64,000 bases of DNA from an uncultured Prevotella sp. Lineage in GTDB: Bacteria > Bacteroidota > Bacteroidia > Bacteroidales > Bacteroidaceae. Positions 8,852 to 16,124 of this stretch are shown piece after piece. Where the stretch lies: contig CAJOEC010000026.1 of assembly GCA_905233425.1 (NCBI GenBank), positions 31,206 to 95,205 of the forward strand. Direction: 5' to 3'. The position numbers and the translations under genes are program-made. The first letter of the stretch is position 1. The number at the start of each line of letters is the position of its first letter. The notes beneath the pieces were generated by a model, which had not been told where the DNA came from, made no database searches, and saw only the letters and a list, made by a program, of their open reading frames with translations.

Positions 8852-9292
8852 TTAATAGCATGTCATGGTCATAACTGGCTTCTTGGTGTCGCCGTTGGCT
8901 TTCAGTGCCACGTGCAGCCAGTAGTGTGCCCCCCGTTTCGACACTATCACTTCAACCACTGGCAGCTGCAAGTCGCGGCATTCCAGTGCCAGCCTCATCA
9001 CTTTCTCCGGCGAGTTGCCGCAGTCGATGTCGGCGGCCAGTCCGCGCAGATGATAGCTGTTGCGTGCGCCGTGTACACGGGCGTTCACCAGTAGAGAGCG
9101 ATAAGCGCTGTTCACCTTCAGCGGCTGGCCCCAGGCGTTGCGCAGGGGCTGAAGTACCTTCTGGGCCAGCAGACGCAGATTCTCTTTCTCTGCCACGCTC
9201 GGAGTGTTGTCGCAGTCGGCGTGGTTCGTCCTTGTCAGCTCCCGGAGGGAGAAGTCCTCCGAGAGCATTTCGTTCATCATTTCATTTTCCAT
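8852..9292 (-). CDS. M15-family D-Ala-D-Ala carboxypeptidase-like peptidase
   Basis: With ATG 9292 (MENEMMNEML) the product is 146 aa; a longer frame runs upstream to 9343, but the shorter start fits the family better. Conserved M15 features are SAYRS..VN, the zinc-binding stretch SYHLRGLAADID and the later HYWLHVAL. Such enzymes cut D-Ala-containing peptidoglycan peptides. No signal peptide is seen, so it would need another route to the wall (phage-style lysis or a contractile system) or act after cell damage. First gene of the M15/HU/smalltalk cassette; a TACCTTTG promoter box lies at 9407-9400 on the same strand. Confidence 0.85.
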   Translation of the reverse strand: MENEMMNEMLSEDFSLRELTRTNHADCDNTPSVAEKENLRLLAQKVLQPLRNAWGQPLKVNSAYRSLLVNARVHGARNSYHLRGLAADIDCGNSPEKVMRLALECRDLQLPVVEVIVSKRGAHYWLHVALKANGDTKKPVMTMTCY

Positions 9293-9618
9293 AACAAACC
9301 TTTTTTTATTAATAAATGTAACCTTAAATATTTGTGTCATCATGTCAAAGATCTCTTTTGTCTTGTCGTCTCAGACGCTGTTTTGTCTGATTGACGATGC
9401 AAAGGTACGGACAAAAAAGCCACAATCGAAGAAAAACGCCCTCAGGTGGGAGAAGTGGAGAGTTCTTGTGGGAGTTTTGCCCCTTCACCCCTGTTTGTGG
9501 AGAGTTTTTGCCAGAAATGTGCGTAGTTTTTGTCTATAGAATAAAAAATCGGCATCCTTAGCGGGAATGTCGGAAAATTGTCGTACCTTTGCACCGTCTA
9601 ACGTAAAACGATACAATT
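9293..9618. other. Divergent intergenic region with two promoter boxes
   Basis: This 326-bp stretch separates the minus-strand M15 cassette from the plus-strand toxin-antitoxin pair. It holds a TACCTTTG box on the minus strand (9407-9400) and another on the plus strand (9584-9591). No convincing -33 TTTG was found at the usual distance for either. No small gene could be supported. Confidence 0.55.
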
Positions 9619-9900
9619 ATGGCAACAATGACAACACAAGCCCCCGCTGCAGCCCAGCTGTTGGTAAGCATCAGCGACCTGTCGATGGTGAACGACATCA
9701 AGAAGGCCATCAGCATGCTGAAAGGCGTGACTGTAGTGAAGAAACAAAAGACGTATGACATCACCAAGACCGCGGGCTACCGCGAGGCGATGGACGACGT
9801 GAAGCACGGACGTGTGTATCACGCTGACAGCGTGGACGACATGTTTAGGCAAATACTTGGCGAGGAAGAATTCAGCAAACTCCGCAGCAGCCATGTATAG
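9619..9900 (+). CDS. Antitoxin of YafQ-type pair
   Basis: The 93-aa product reads MATMTTQ... followed by AQLLVSISDLSMVNDIKK, a short beta-alpha unit, and an acidic C-terminal half (YREAMDDVKHGRVYHADS). Small proteins of this kind act as antitoxins: the N-terminus dimerises and binds the promoter while the C-terminus wraps the toxin. The stop overlaps the toxin start by eight bases. A TACCTTTG promoter box ends 27 bases upstream. Its N-terminal stretch (AQLLVSISD...LKGV) closely resembles the start of the protein at 23188-23667 (AQLLVTVND...LRGV), linking that uncharacterised gene to antitoxins. Exact antitoxin family not identified. Confidence 0.75.
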   Translation: MATMTTQAPAAAQLLVSISDLSMVNDIKKAISMLKGVTVVKKQKTYDITKTAGYREAMDDVKHGRVYHADSVDDMFRQILGEEEFSKLRSSHV

Positions 9901-10165
9901 TATTGATTACACCAAGCGCTTTGACAAAGACCTGAAGCGCTGTAAGAAGCGAGGCCTTGACTTGCAGCTGATTCACGACGCAATCGCTCTGCTCAGAGCC
10001 ACGGGCACGTTGCCCATGAAGTACCGCCCGCACAAACTCTCGGGCGACAAGAATGCACAGTGGGAGTGCCACATCGAGCCAGACTGGCTGATGATGTGGG
10101 AGCAAAACGACACCGAGCTGACGTTACTCTTCCTGCAGACTGGAACGCACTCAGACCTGTTCTGA
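9893..10165 (+). CDS. YafQ/RelE-type mRNA interferase toxin
   Basis: Starting at ATG 9893 (overlapping the antitoxin stop), the 90-aa protein shows the YafQ signature: YTKRFDKDLKR near the N-terminus, YRPHKLSGD, ECHIEPDWLMMW, and a C-terminal GTHSDLF. The two histidine-containing blocks and the late His correspond to catalytic positions in YafQ, a ribosome-dependent endonuclease that cuts mRNA in translating ribosomes. Length fits the family (about 90 aa). It is partnered with the upstream antitoxin. A second, diverged pair is at 44.55-45.06 kb. Confidence 0.87.
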   Translation: MYSIDYTKRFDKDLKRCKKRGLDLQLIHDAIALLRATGTLPMKYRPHKLSGDKNAQWECHIEPDWLMMWEQNDTELTLLFLQTGTHSDLF

Positions 10166-10199
10166 CGCGCTGCGATTCCCCCTACACAAAGAAAATATC

Positions 10200-10228
10200 C
10201 GCCGAGACATCACTTCGATGCCTCGGCG
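10200..10228. terminator. Possible terminator between convergent genes
   Basis: A 7-bp CGCCGAG/CTCGGCG stem with an inner CATC/GATG pair sits between the toxin stop and the convergent LolA-like gene. Only a weak T-rich run (TTCGTTTT) follows. Confidence 0.45.
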
Positions 10229-10291
10229 AATTCGTTTTGTCTCAGGTATCGTCGGAGGACGGGTTGCTCCGCCTCCTGTGAGGCAGTGTGG

Positions 10292-10879
10292 CTACTTGAA
10301 CTGGAAGTTGGTGAAGGTGTACTCGGTGTAGTTGCCGGCCTTCTCGTTCATGCGCAGCGACAGGAGCTTGGAGGTGGCGGTATCGATGGTGAGCACGAAT
10401 GACTGGAACATCATCCGTCGCTGCTGTTTCTTGTCGGCAGCCTCCGGGGTGATGGTGAGCACCAGCTGCTGTCCGTTCTTTTTAGTTGTCACCTCCTTGA
10501 GTGCGGCGATGTCCTGCGCCCCACCGGCGAGGATGCCCTCGAAGACCTTCTGGAAGGTGGCGAACTGGGGGTTCTGCTGGCTTGTGGTGGTGTGCTTCTT
10601 GCCGCTGACGGTCATGGTGAAGGTGCTGCCCTCCATGAGTAGTGCGTCCTTTCCTCCGTTGATGGAGATTTCGACTGTCGACGGCTGTCGCATGGTGAGC
10701 GTACCAGTGGCGGTGGCGTCGTTGGCCAAGGCGGCCTTGTGGGTGGTGCGCGTGGCGGTGGCTGTGGCGCCGTGGCTCTTGAAATGGGCTACGGCACGCT
10801 GGAAGTCGCTGCCCTGGGCAAAGGCGGAGGGCAGACAGAGAGTAAGGAGAAGGGTGAGGGTTAAGAGGGTCTGTTTCAT
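10292..10879 (-). CDS. LolA-like outer-membrane lipoprotein carrier family protein
   Basis: With ATG 10879 the protein is 195 aa and begins with a signal peptide (MKQTLLTLTLLLTL...AFA). The mature part (FQRAVAHFK, ATGTLTMRQPSTVEISI, LLMEGSTFTMTVSG, LVLTITPE, MFQSFVLTIDTATSKLLSLRMNEKAGNYTEYTF) matches the half-barrel pattern of LolA and related LolA-like proteins. LolA carries lipoproteins across the periplasm. This may be a paralogue with another lipid cargo, since it lies downstream of a nucleotidyltransferase/aminotransferase pair. The region just before the ATG is a GGGGAGTGAA repeat array, so its upstream signals are unusual. Confidence 0.7.
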   Translation of the reverse strand: MKQTLLTLTLLLTLCLPSAFAQGSDFQRAVAHFKSHGATATATRTTHKAALANDATATGTLTMRQPSTVEISINGGKDALLMEGSTFTMTVSGKKHTTTSQQNPQFATFQKVFEGILAGGAQDIAALKEVTTKKNGQQLVLTITPEAADKKQQRRMMFQSFVLTIDTATSKLLSLRMNEKAGNYTEYTFTNFQFK

Positions 10880-10885
10880 TGTTCT

Positions 10886-10945
10886 ATGGGAGTGAAGGGG
10901 GAGTGAAGGGGGAGTGAAAGGGGAGTGAAGGGGGAGTGAAAGGGA
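10886..10945 (-). repeat. Tandem GGGGAGTGAAG array (about 5 units)
   Basis: On the plus strand, units of about 11 bases (GGGGAGTGAAG or GGGAGTGAAA) repeat about five times between the nucleotidyltransferase stop and the LolA-like start. The same unit is seen at 34181-34317, 35684-35712 and 11790-11805. Confidence 0.8.
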
Positions 10946-10967
10946 CGATACTTTTTGCATAGAGAGA

Positions 10968-11780
10968 CTATATGGTGAAGAGCTGCTGGGCGCGTTCGTA
11001 GTCCTCGGGGGTGTCGATCTCGAAAGAGAAGAGGTCGGTGGTGTCGATGACTCGGAAGGTGTGGCCTTGTGGTATGAGGCGCTCGAAGGCACGCTCGTAG
11101 AAGATGTCGATGAGTCCTTCGTGGAGAATCATCTTGTCGAGTTCGCGGAAGAGGGCCTCGCTGTATGCGGCGGTGATTTTCTCTATGCCGACGGACTCTC
11201 CGAGGGCGGCAGCGGGGTCGCAGGTCTTGCTTATCTCGGTGATGTTCATGTCGCTGTCGACGACAACTTTCATCTCCTCCTCGCCAAGCTCGTGGCGGTT
11301 GACGGCGAGGGCTGAGCCTTCATAGCTGGCTACGCGCAGCACGGTCTCGGGGTCGCAGAGGATGTCGCTGTCCATGAGCAGGAAGTCGCGGCCACGGACT
11401 ACCTGGCCGGCCATCCAGAGGGAGTAGATGTTGTTGTTGTGCTCGTAGTCGGAGTTGTGGAGGAAAGTCAGAGACCCTCCCCCGACCCCTCCCTGTGAGG
11501 GAGGGGAGTATATACCTTTGTCGGTAGAATAATCAGCGGAAGGTGTATCTACTCCCCTCCCTGCAGGGAGGGGCTGGGGGGTGGGTCTGAGGAAGTCCTG
11601 AATCTGGTCGGCGCGGTAGCCGGTGACGACAACGAACTCACGGATGCCGGCCTGTAGCATGGCGTCGACGGTGCGCTGGAGCAAAGTCCTGCCGTCGACG
11701 GTGAGCAGGCATTTCGGCTTAGTGTCGGTGAGGGGGCGGAGGCGTTTTGCCATGCCCGCAGCGAGGATAACTCCAATCAT
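10968..11780 (-). CDS. NDP-sugar/choline-type nucleotidyltransferase with 39-residue in-frame insertion
   Basis: The 270-aa enzyme opens with the nucleotidyltransferase signature (VILAAGMAKRLRPLTDTKPKCLL) and has FLLMDSDILCD as the metal-binding Asp block. It resembles LicC/RfbA-type enzymes that join a sugar or alcohol phosphate to CTP or another NTP. Residues 65-103 (PTPQPLPAGRG ... YSPPSQGGVGGG) are encoded by a 117-bp palindromic element and are absent from normal family members. They fall in a loop before FLHNSDYEHNNNIYSLW, so the enzyme may stay active. The aminotransferase gene ends six bases upstream; the two probably build one activated building block, perhaps for lipid or capsule headgroups. 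The exact substrate cannot be told from sequence. Confidence 0.85.
   Translation of the reverse strand: MIGVILAAGMAKRLRPLTDTKPKCLLTVDGRTLLQRTVDAMLQAGIREFVVVTGYRADQIQDFLRPTPQPLPAGRGVDTPSADYSTDKGIYSPPSQGGVGGGSLTFLHNSDYEHNNNIYSLWMAGQVVRGRDFLLMDSDILCDPETVLRVASYEGSALAVNRHELGEEEMKVVVDSDMNITEISKTCDPAAALGESVGIEKITAAYSEALFRELDKMILHEGLIDIFYERAFERLIPQGHTFRVIDTTDLFSFEIDTPEDYERAQQLFTI
11472..11588. mobile_element. 117-bp MITE-like palindromic element inside CDS
   Basis: The ends are AGACCCTCCCCC and GGGGGGTGGGTCT, nearly inverted copies, and each half holds its own small palindrome (CCCTCCCTGTGAGGGAGGG and CCCTCCCTGCAGGGAGGG). The length is 117 bp, exactly 39 codons, so the host frame is kept. A sister copy of 102 bp lies at 12591-12692. 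Confidence 0.72.
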
Positions 11781-11786
11781 GGCTTT

Positions 11787-12941
11787 TCACTCCCCTTTCA
11801 CTACTTTTAATATTATATCGCAGACAGCCTGGGTCTGCTCCTTGCGACCGAGGGTGATGCGGACGCAGGACTCGAGACCCTTGTCGGTCATGAACTTTAT
11901 CTTGTAGCTCTCGGCGGCGAGGGCCTTCTGCAGCGCCTCCTTCTTCTCCTTGGGGTACTTTATGAGGATGAAGTTGGCGACACTCTTGTAGACCTTGAAG
12001 CCGGGCAACAGGCCGAGGCAGCGCTTGTAGAGCTGGCGGCCCCACTCCATGTCGTCGGCGACGCGGCGGTAGTGCTCGTCGCTGTCTAAGGCGGCGAGGG
12101 CGACGGCCTCGGAGAAGCGGTTGTAGCCTAAGTACTTGTTCACGTAGCTCTCGAACTGTTCGTGGCCCTTGCCTATGAATCCGAAGCCGCAGCGCAGTCC
12201 TGGCAGTCCGTAGAACTTCGACAGCGTGCGTGAGATGATAAGGTTGGAGTAACGGTTCACCAACGGTGCGATGTAGTCGGTGTCGGTGGAGATGAAGCTG
12301 GCGTAGGCCTCGTCGATAAGCACCATGGTGTCCTCCGGGATGCTCTCCATGATGCGGCCTATCTCCTCTGGGGTGAGGCTGTTGCCCGTGGGGTTGTTGG
12401 GCGAGGCAAGGAGCAGCATGCGTGGGTGCACGCGGTTGGTGTACTCGATTACCTCGTCGATGTCGTAGGCGAAGGTGTCGTCTTTCTCGTGCAGTGGGTA
12501 CATCTCAAAGGTGCCGCCGCACTCGCTGGCCACGCGGTTGTAGTACCACCAGGAGAACTCGGGGATGAGGATGACAGCCCCACTCGGAGCAGACCCACCC
12601 CTGGCCCCTCCCTGTGAGGGAGGGGAATAGTTACCTTCTGCCTCAGTGGTATCTACTCCCCTCCCTGCAGGGAGGGGCTGGGGGGTGGGTCTGTTTGAGA
12701 GGAAATAGTGGATGGCGTTTTTCAGCATGTCCTCGCCGCCGTAGGTGAGGAGCACCTGCTGCTCTGGCACGTGGTAGATTTCGCTCAGGCGGACGCTGAT
12801 GACGCTCTTCTTGCCCTGGTCGTAGATGCGTGTGTAGAAACACAGGTCCTTGGGGTCGAAATTGCGGATGGCCTCGACGACCTTCTCGCTGGGTTCAAAG
12901 TTGAACTCGTTACGGTCTAAGAAATTCATTTTCTCGTTCAT
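11787..12941 (-). CDS. HisC-like PLP aminotransferase with 34-residue in-frame insertion
   Basis: The 384-aa protein is a fold-type I aminotransferase close to histidinol-phosphate aminotransferases: LTYGGEDMLKNA, ASPNNPTGN, VLIDEAYASF, and the Schiff-base lysine in ISRTLSKFYGLPGLRCG. Residues 84-117 (PTPQPLPAGRG ... YSPPSQGGARGG) come from a 102-bp palindromic element inserted in frame. The last residues (KVVKGE, stop) are written by the GTGAAAGGGGAGTGA repeat. It precedes the nucleotidyltransferase by six bases, so they form an operon. Because it is paired with a nucleotidyltransferase rather than his genes, it may transaminate a precursor that is then activated; histidine synthesis is less likely. 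Confidence 0.85.
   Translation of the reverse strand: MNEKMNFLDRNEFNFEPSEKVVEAIRNFDPKDLCFYTRIYDQGKKSVISVRLSEIYHVPEQQVLLTYGGEDMLKNAIHYFLSNRPTPQPLPAGRGVDTTEAEGNYSPPSQGGARGGSAPSGAVILIPEFSWWYYNRVASECGGTFEMYPLHEKDDTFAYDIDEVIEYTNRVHPRMLLLASPNNPTGNSLTPEEIGRIMESIPEDTMVLIDEAYASFISTDTDYIAPLVNRYSNLIISRTLSKFYGLPGLRCGFGFIGKGHEQFESYVNKYLGYNRFSEAVALAALDSDEHYRRVADDMEWGRQLYKRCLGLLPGFKVYKSVANFILIKYPKEKKEALQKALAAESYKIKFMTDKGLESCVRITLGRKEQTQAVCDIILKVVKGE
12591..12692. mobile_element. 102-bp MITE-like palindromic element inside CDS
   Basis: Perfect 11-bp terminal inverted repeats (AGACCCACCCC and GGGGTGGGTCT) bound two internal palindromes around CCCTCCCTG. The length is 102 bp (34 codons), with no frame change. 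It shares both arms with the element at 11472-11588 and differs in the central spacer. Confidence 0.78.
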
Positions 12942-12974
12942 ATCGTTTTTTGTCCTTTATGTCTTATTAGGGCG

Positions 12975-12982
12975 CAAAGGTA
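12975..12982 (-). promoter_or_regulatory. Promoter box of aminotransferase operon
   Basis: TACCTTTG on the minus strand, 33 bases before the aminotransferase ATG. A matching -33 element is not obvious because the upstream terminator stem occupies that region. Confidence 0.5.
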
Positions 12983-12984
12983 CG

Positions 12985-13037
12985 AAAAAGCGGGCTAACA
13001 GCCAAAAGTTTTGCAGAAAACCTTTGGCTGTTAGCCC
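12985..13037 (-). terminator. Terminator of fimbrial operon
   Basis: A perfect 15-bp stem (GGGCTAACAGCCAAA at 12992-13006 with TTTGGCTGTTAGCCC at 13023-13037) is followed on the minus strand by CTTTTTCG. It lies 23 bases past the last fimbrial gene. Confidence 0.87.
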
Positions 13038-13060
13038 TCTTTAACTCTTTGGCGCGATAA

Positions 13061-14968
13061 TCAATAGTCGTCGACCACAATGTCGCTGTATGAGTTGGGA
13101 TAGTTGTCACGCATGATGTCGGGTATGATACTGCTGTCGCCTATGCCGCTGACACCCGTAATGGTGATTTTGTAGTAGTTGTTGCGCACGATGGCATATT
13201 CCATCGGCTCCATGTGCTGTGTGTTGTTCTGGTGGTGGTTTATCCAGTAGGTGTAATATGTCTCATACACACCCATGTTGAACTTGCATTGCTTTATTCC
13301 GTAGGTCTTCAGCTGGCTGTCGGTGTAGTGCTCCAGCTCGTCGAGTTCGAGGCCTCCGACAAGGTTGATGGCCTGTATGGAGCCGTAGAAGTTGTACTTG
13401 TAGAGATAGACTGCGTCGGGCCAGTATTCGGGGCGTCTCTCTGCCAGCAGCGTCCGCGAGTCGTTGTCGTAGATGTACACGAGCACGGGGCTTACGGCAG
13501 CCTTGAAGACAATGCCGGGGGAATAGCCGTTCTTCTGGCATTCGCTGCGTGCGGTGTTCTCCAGGATGTAGGCGTAGCCGTGATTGCCTGCCGTGGGCAT
13601 TGATGCGAACCCCTCGGTGGTGAAGTCGCCGAACCACGACTCGTAATAGTTCTTGAAGCGGGCGGCGTCGGCAGCGCTGGTGGTCTTCTGGTAGAACAGC
13701 GGGTCCACGATGTAGCCGTTGTCGCTGTGCTGGAAGAGGTAGTACTGCGTGTTGAGGTTCACGATCTTGTAGTTGGTGATGTTCACGTCGGCATATTTCT
13801 CGCGGTCGTAGCTCAATGCGAAGCTGTGCTGCGACACACCTATCTGCAGTTTTGCCAGCACGCGCTCCATCTCTATCGTCAGGCTGTAAGTCTTGCCTGT
13901 CCATGGCACCAGGTCGACGGAGAGCAATGCCGTGCTCTCGCTTGTCATGACAGGGCCTGTGGCCGGTATGTTTGGCTCGATGCCTGTTTTATAGGTTACG
14001 GAGTCAACGATGTTCAGGAAGTCATCCTCGTCCTCTATGTCATCAGGTACGCTGCTGTAGTTGGCAATGGCATAGATGTTGTAAAGTCCCACTTTCACCC
14101 GTTTCGCCGGCATGATGTAGGTGATGTCGTAATGTTGGTCGGGTTCGACCAAATCCTGTACGAGATCCTCTGCAACGACCTTTGTGGCAAGTTTGCCGGT
14201 CTCGGTGTCGAAGAAGAACAGCTCCAAATGGCTGATGACGTATTCGTTCTGGAAAATGTCCATGTCGGGGCCTATTGCCGGCACCTTCATCCTGGCGGCC
14301 AAGACGACGGTAGAGTCTTCAGGGTTGTCGCCGGTGTCTGTCCCTGCCGGTATGCCTTTCAATAGTTTCTGCAGCTGGCCCTCAATCGTTGCGTAGTCGG
14401 CCAGGGGGCTGTCGGTAAACACCGCGCACACCTTGCCATTGCCGTCGACGATGTATGTGCGGGGTATGCCGCTTGTGGCAAACTTATAGTACAGGGCCTT
14501 GTCGCCGGGGGTGTAGACGGGCATAGTCAGCCCCTCTCTGGTCCAGTAGGTCTTCACCTCGTCAGCAGTCTGGCTGCGCGGGACGTTAAGCACGGGAACC
14601 GCCTCGCCGTATTTGTCGTAGACCTGTTGCAACACGGGAAACTCCTTCTGGCAGTCGGGGCAGCCGGTGTCGAAGAACGACAGCATGTAGACCCGCCCTT
14701 TCAGCTCTGCCGACGACAACTCTGCACCGTTGGCAGCGGTGAGCGTGAACGAGGGGACGACGTCGCCAACGTCTACGATGCCGCCACGACTATCGGTGTT
14801 CTCGTCCTGCGAGCAACCGGCCAGGACAACGGCAAAGAGACACATAACTGCGAGAAAGTTACAGACCCCACCCCTAACCCCTCCCCTTGAAGGGAGGGGA
14901 ATGGCTGCGCGTTGTTCCCTTGACGGGAGGGGAGCGGCTGCGCGTTGTTTTTGCAAGTTATGGAGCAT
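13061..14968 (-). CDS. Thioredoxin (TlpA-like)-Mfa1 fimbrillin fusion lipoprotein
   Basis: This 635-aa protein joins two usually separate parts. After a lipoprotein signal (CLFAVVLAGC, Cys52), residues about 70-210 form a TlpA/ResA-type thioredoxin domain with a CPDC active site (Cys103/Cys106) in SFFDTGCPDCQKEF and the cis-Pro segment SGIPRTYIVDGNG. Residues about 225-635 resemble an Mfa1-type fimbrial subunit and align by eye with the neighbouring Mfa1 protein (FKNYYESWFGD, ILENT....QKNGYSPGIVFKA, YYTYWINHH, YAIVRNNYYKI). The N-terminal 36 residues before the hydrophobic core contain repeat-derived PLPSR units, so the signal peptide n-region has been altered by insertion. It is the last gene of the fimbrial operon and perhaps a tip or accessory pilin with redox activity. 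Confidence 0.83.
   Translation of the reverse strand: MLHNLQKQRAAAPLPSREQRAAIPLPSRGGVRGGVCNFLAVMCLFAVVLAGCSQDENTDSRGGIVDVGDVVPSFTLTAANGAELSSAELKGRVYMLSFFDTGCPDCQKEFPVLQQVYDKYGEAVPVLNVPRSQTADEVKTYWTREGLTMPVYTPGDKALYYKFATSGIPRTYIVDGNGKVCAVFTDSPLADYATIEGQLQKLLKGIPAGTDTGDNPEDSTVVLAARMKVPAIGPDMDIFQNEYVISHLELFFFDTETGKLATKVVAEDLVQDLVEPDQHYDITYIMPAKRVKVGLYNIYAIANYSSVPDDIEDEDDFLNIVDSVTYKTGIEPNIPATGPVMTSESTALLSVDLVPWTGKTYSLTIEMERVLAKLQIGVSQHSFALSYDREKYADVNITNYKIVNLNTQYYLFQHSDNGYIVDPLFYQKTTSAADAARFKNYYESWFGDFTTEGFASMPTAGNHGYAYILENTARSECQKNGYSPGIVFKAAVSPVLVYIYDNDSRTLLAERRPEYWPDAVYLYKYNFYGSIQAINLVGGLELDELEHYTDSQLKTYGIKQCKFNMGVYETYYTYWINHHQNNTQHMEPMEYAIVRNNYYKITITGVSGIGDSSIIPDIMRDNYPNSYSDIVVDDY
14864..14957. 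repeat. Palindromic element in the signal-peptide region of the fusion fimbrillin
   Basis: The sequence AGACCCCACCCCTAACCCC and the following CCCCTTGAAGGGAGGGG and CCCTTGACGGGAGGGG palindromes, with GGCTGCGCGTTGTT repeated twice, replace the normal stretch between the ATG and the hydrophobic core. It is related to the AGACCCACCCC elements at 11472 and 12591. Confidence 0.62.
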
Positions 14969-14972
14969 ACGT

Positions 14973-16124
14973 CTATAGCTTTAAGTGGTGGTAGGCCCTG
15001 AGCCGCCAACTGTTGACTTGCAGCTGCAGGAGCTGGTCGAGGTTGGCACCCGAGAGGAAGAACACGATGGTGTAGAAATCCTGGCGGTCGAGATACTCCT
15101 GCACGGAGAGCGGGCGGCCCAGAGCCGTGTAGAGTGAGCCAATCATCCCGATGTATTCGGGCAGCGAGATGTTGAATACCGTTTCCCCTGTCTCGGTCTT
15201 CTCAAGGATGAGGCGGCAGTCGGTGTCCTCCATCAGTCGCAGGGTGGAGATGCCGAACTTGATGCCATGGAGCAGACCGTAGTCGACATCATCGACGGTG
15301 ACGGTGTCCTTGACGTAAGGCCCGTAGGTAATCTCCTGGGGTGACACAAGCCTGTTGCGGGCGTCCATGGTGCCGTTGGCGGTCACTACCTTCATGGTGT
15401 AGTCGTCGGGCTGCATCTCCTCGCTGTCGTCGAGGGGGACGATGAGACATGCCAGCTGGTTGGTGTTCTTCATCAGGAACACGTCGTGCACGGCGTAGGC
15501 GTTGTCAAAGTGCACGGGGGGCAGGCTGCCGAAGAAGAGGTCGGGGAGGGGGGCCGCCGCTGACGCGGCAGGCACGGTGGCCCGGGACGCGGCGGGGATG
15601 GTGTCGGGGGCGGCGGGGACGCTGTCGGGAGGTGCCGGGGCTGCTGAGGCGAGCGAGAGGCGGAACTGGTCGAGCGGCAGCATGTTGCCTGATACCGTGT
15701 ACTCGCTGTTGCCTATGCCGCTCCAGACCACGAACTGATAGTCGCCCTCTGGAATCCCCTGTATCCTGACGCGATGGCCGAAGGCTTTCAGGAGTGTCTG
15801 CGGTGCGTCTATGCGTGTGACATAGTTGCCCACGGTGTCGTAGACGAATACCGAGACGTCGCGCACGTACTCCGGCGCTGCCTCCACATCAAGGATGTTG
15901 TATGTGTAGTGCAGGTTCAGCCAGAATCCTTCGGGGCAGTCGTCGGTGTCGTCGTTGACCCAGGTGCAGGAGGCGGTCAGCAGCAGGCACACCAAGGCCA
16001 GGAACCCGCAGTAGAAACCGTGGGAACGGTGGCTTTGCCCGCAGGAGGAGCTGCGGGAATGGTGGCTGCTGGTGGCAGGGCCTTGCCTCAAAGCACGATA
16101 TTTGTAAGGTCTCTTACTATCCAT
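14973..16124 (-). CDS. FimB/Mfa2-family fimbrial anchor lipoprotein
   Basis: The 383-aa product has a long basic N-region, a hydrophobic segment (FLALVCLLLTASC, Cys53) and the typical FimB/Mfa2 opening after the Cys (WVNDDTDDCPEGFWLNLHYTYNI). These proteins anchor the fimbrial shaft and limit its length. It has the usual C-terminal block (VFNISLPEYIG, YLDRQDFYTIVFFL). An alanine/proline-rich low-complexity insert (about residues 163-197, repeats of PAAS/PAAP) interrupts the middle and is not typical. The start at 16124 overlaps the 3' end of mfa1 by 37 bases; the true start may be slightly downstream, but no ATG closer to the hydrophobic core is present in frame. Confidence 0.83.
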   Translation of the reverse strand: MDSKRPYKYRALRQGPATSSHHSRSSSCGQSHRSHGFYCGFLALVCLLLTASCTWVNDDTDDCPEGFWLNLHYTYNILDVEAAPEYVRDVSVFVYDTVGNYVTRIDAPQTLLKAFGHRVRIQGIPEGDYQFVVWSGIGNSEYTVSGNMLPLDQFRLSLASAAPAPPDSVPAAPDTIPAASRATVPAASAAAPLPDLFFGSLPPVHFDNAYAVHDVFLMKNTNQLACLIVPLDDSEEMQPDDYTMKVVTANGTMDARNRLVSPQEITYGPYVKDTVTVDDVDYGLLHGIKFGISTLRLMEDTDCRLILEKTETGETVFNISLPEYIGMIGSLYTALGRPLSVQEYLDRQDFYTIVFFLSGANLDQLLQLQVNSWRLRAYHHLKL

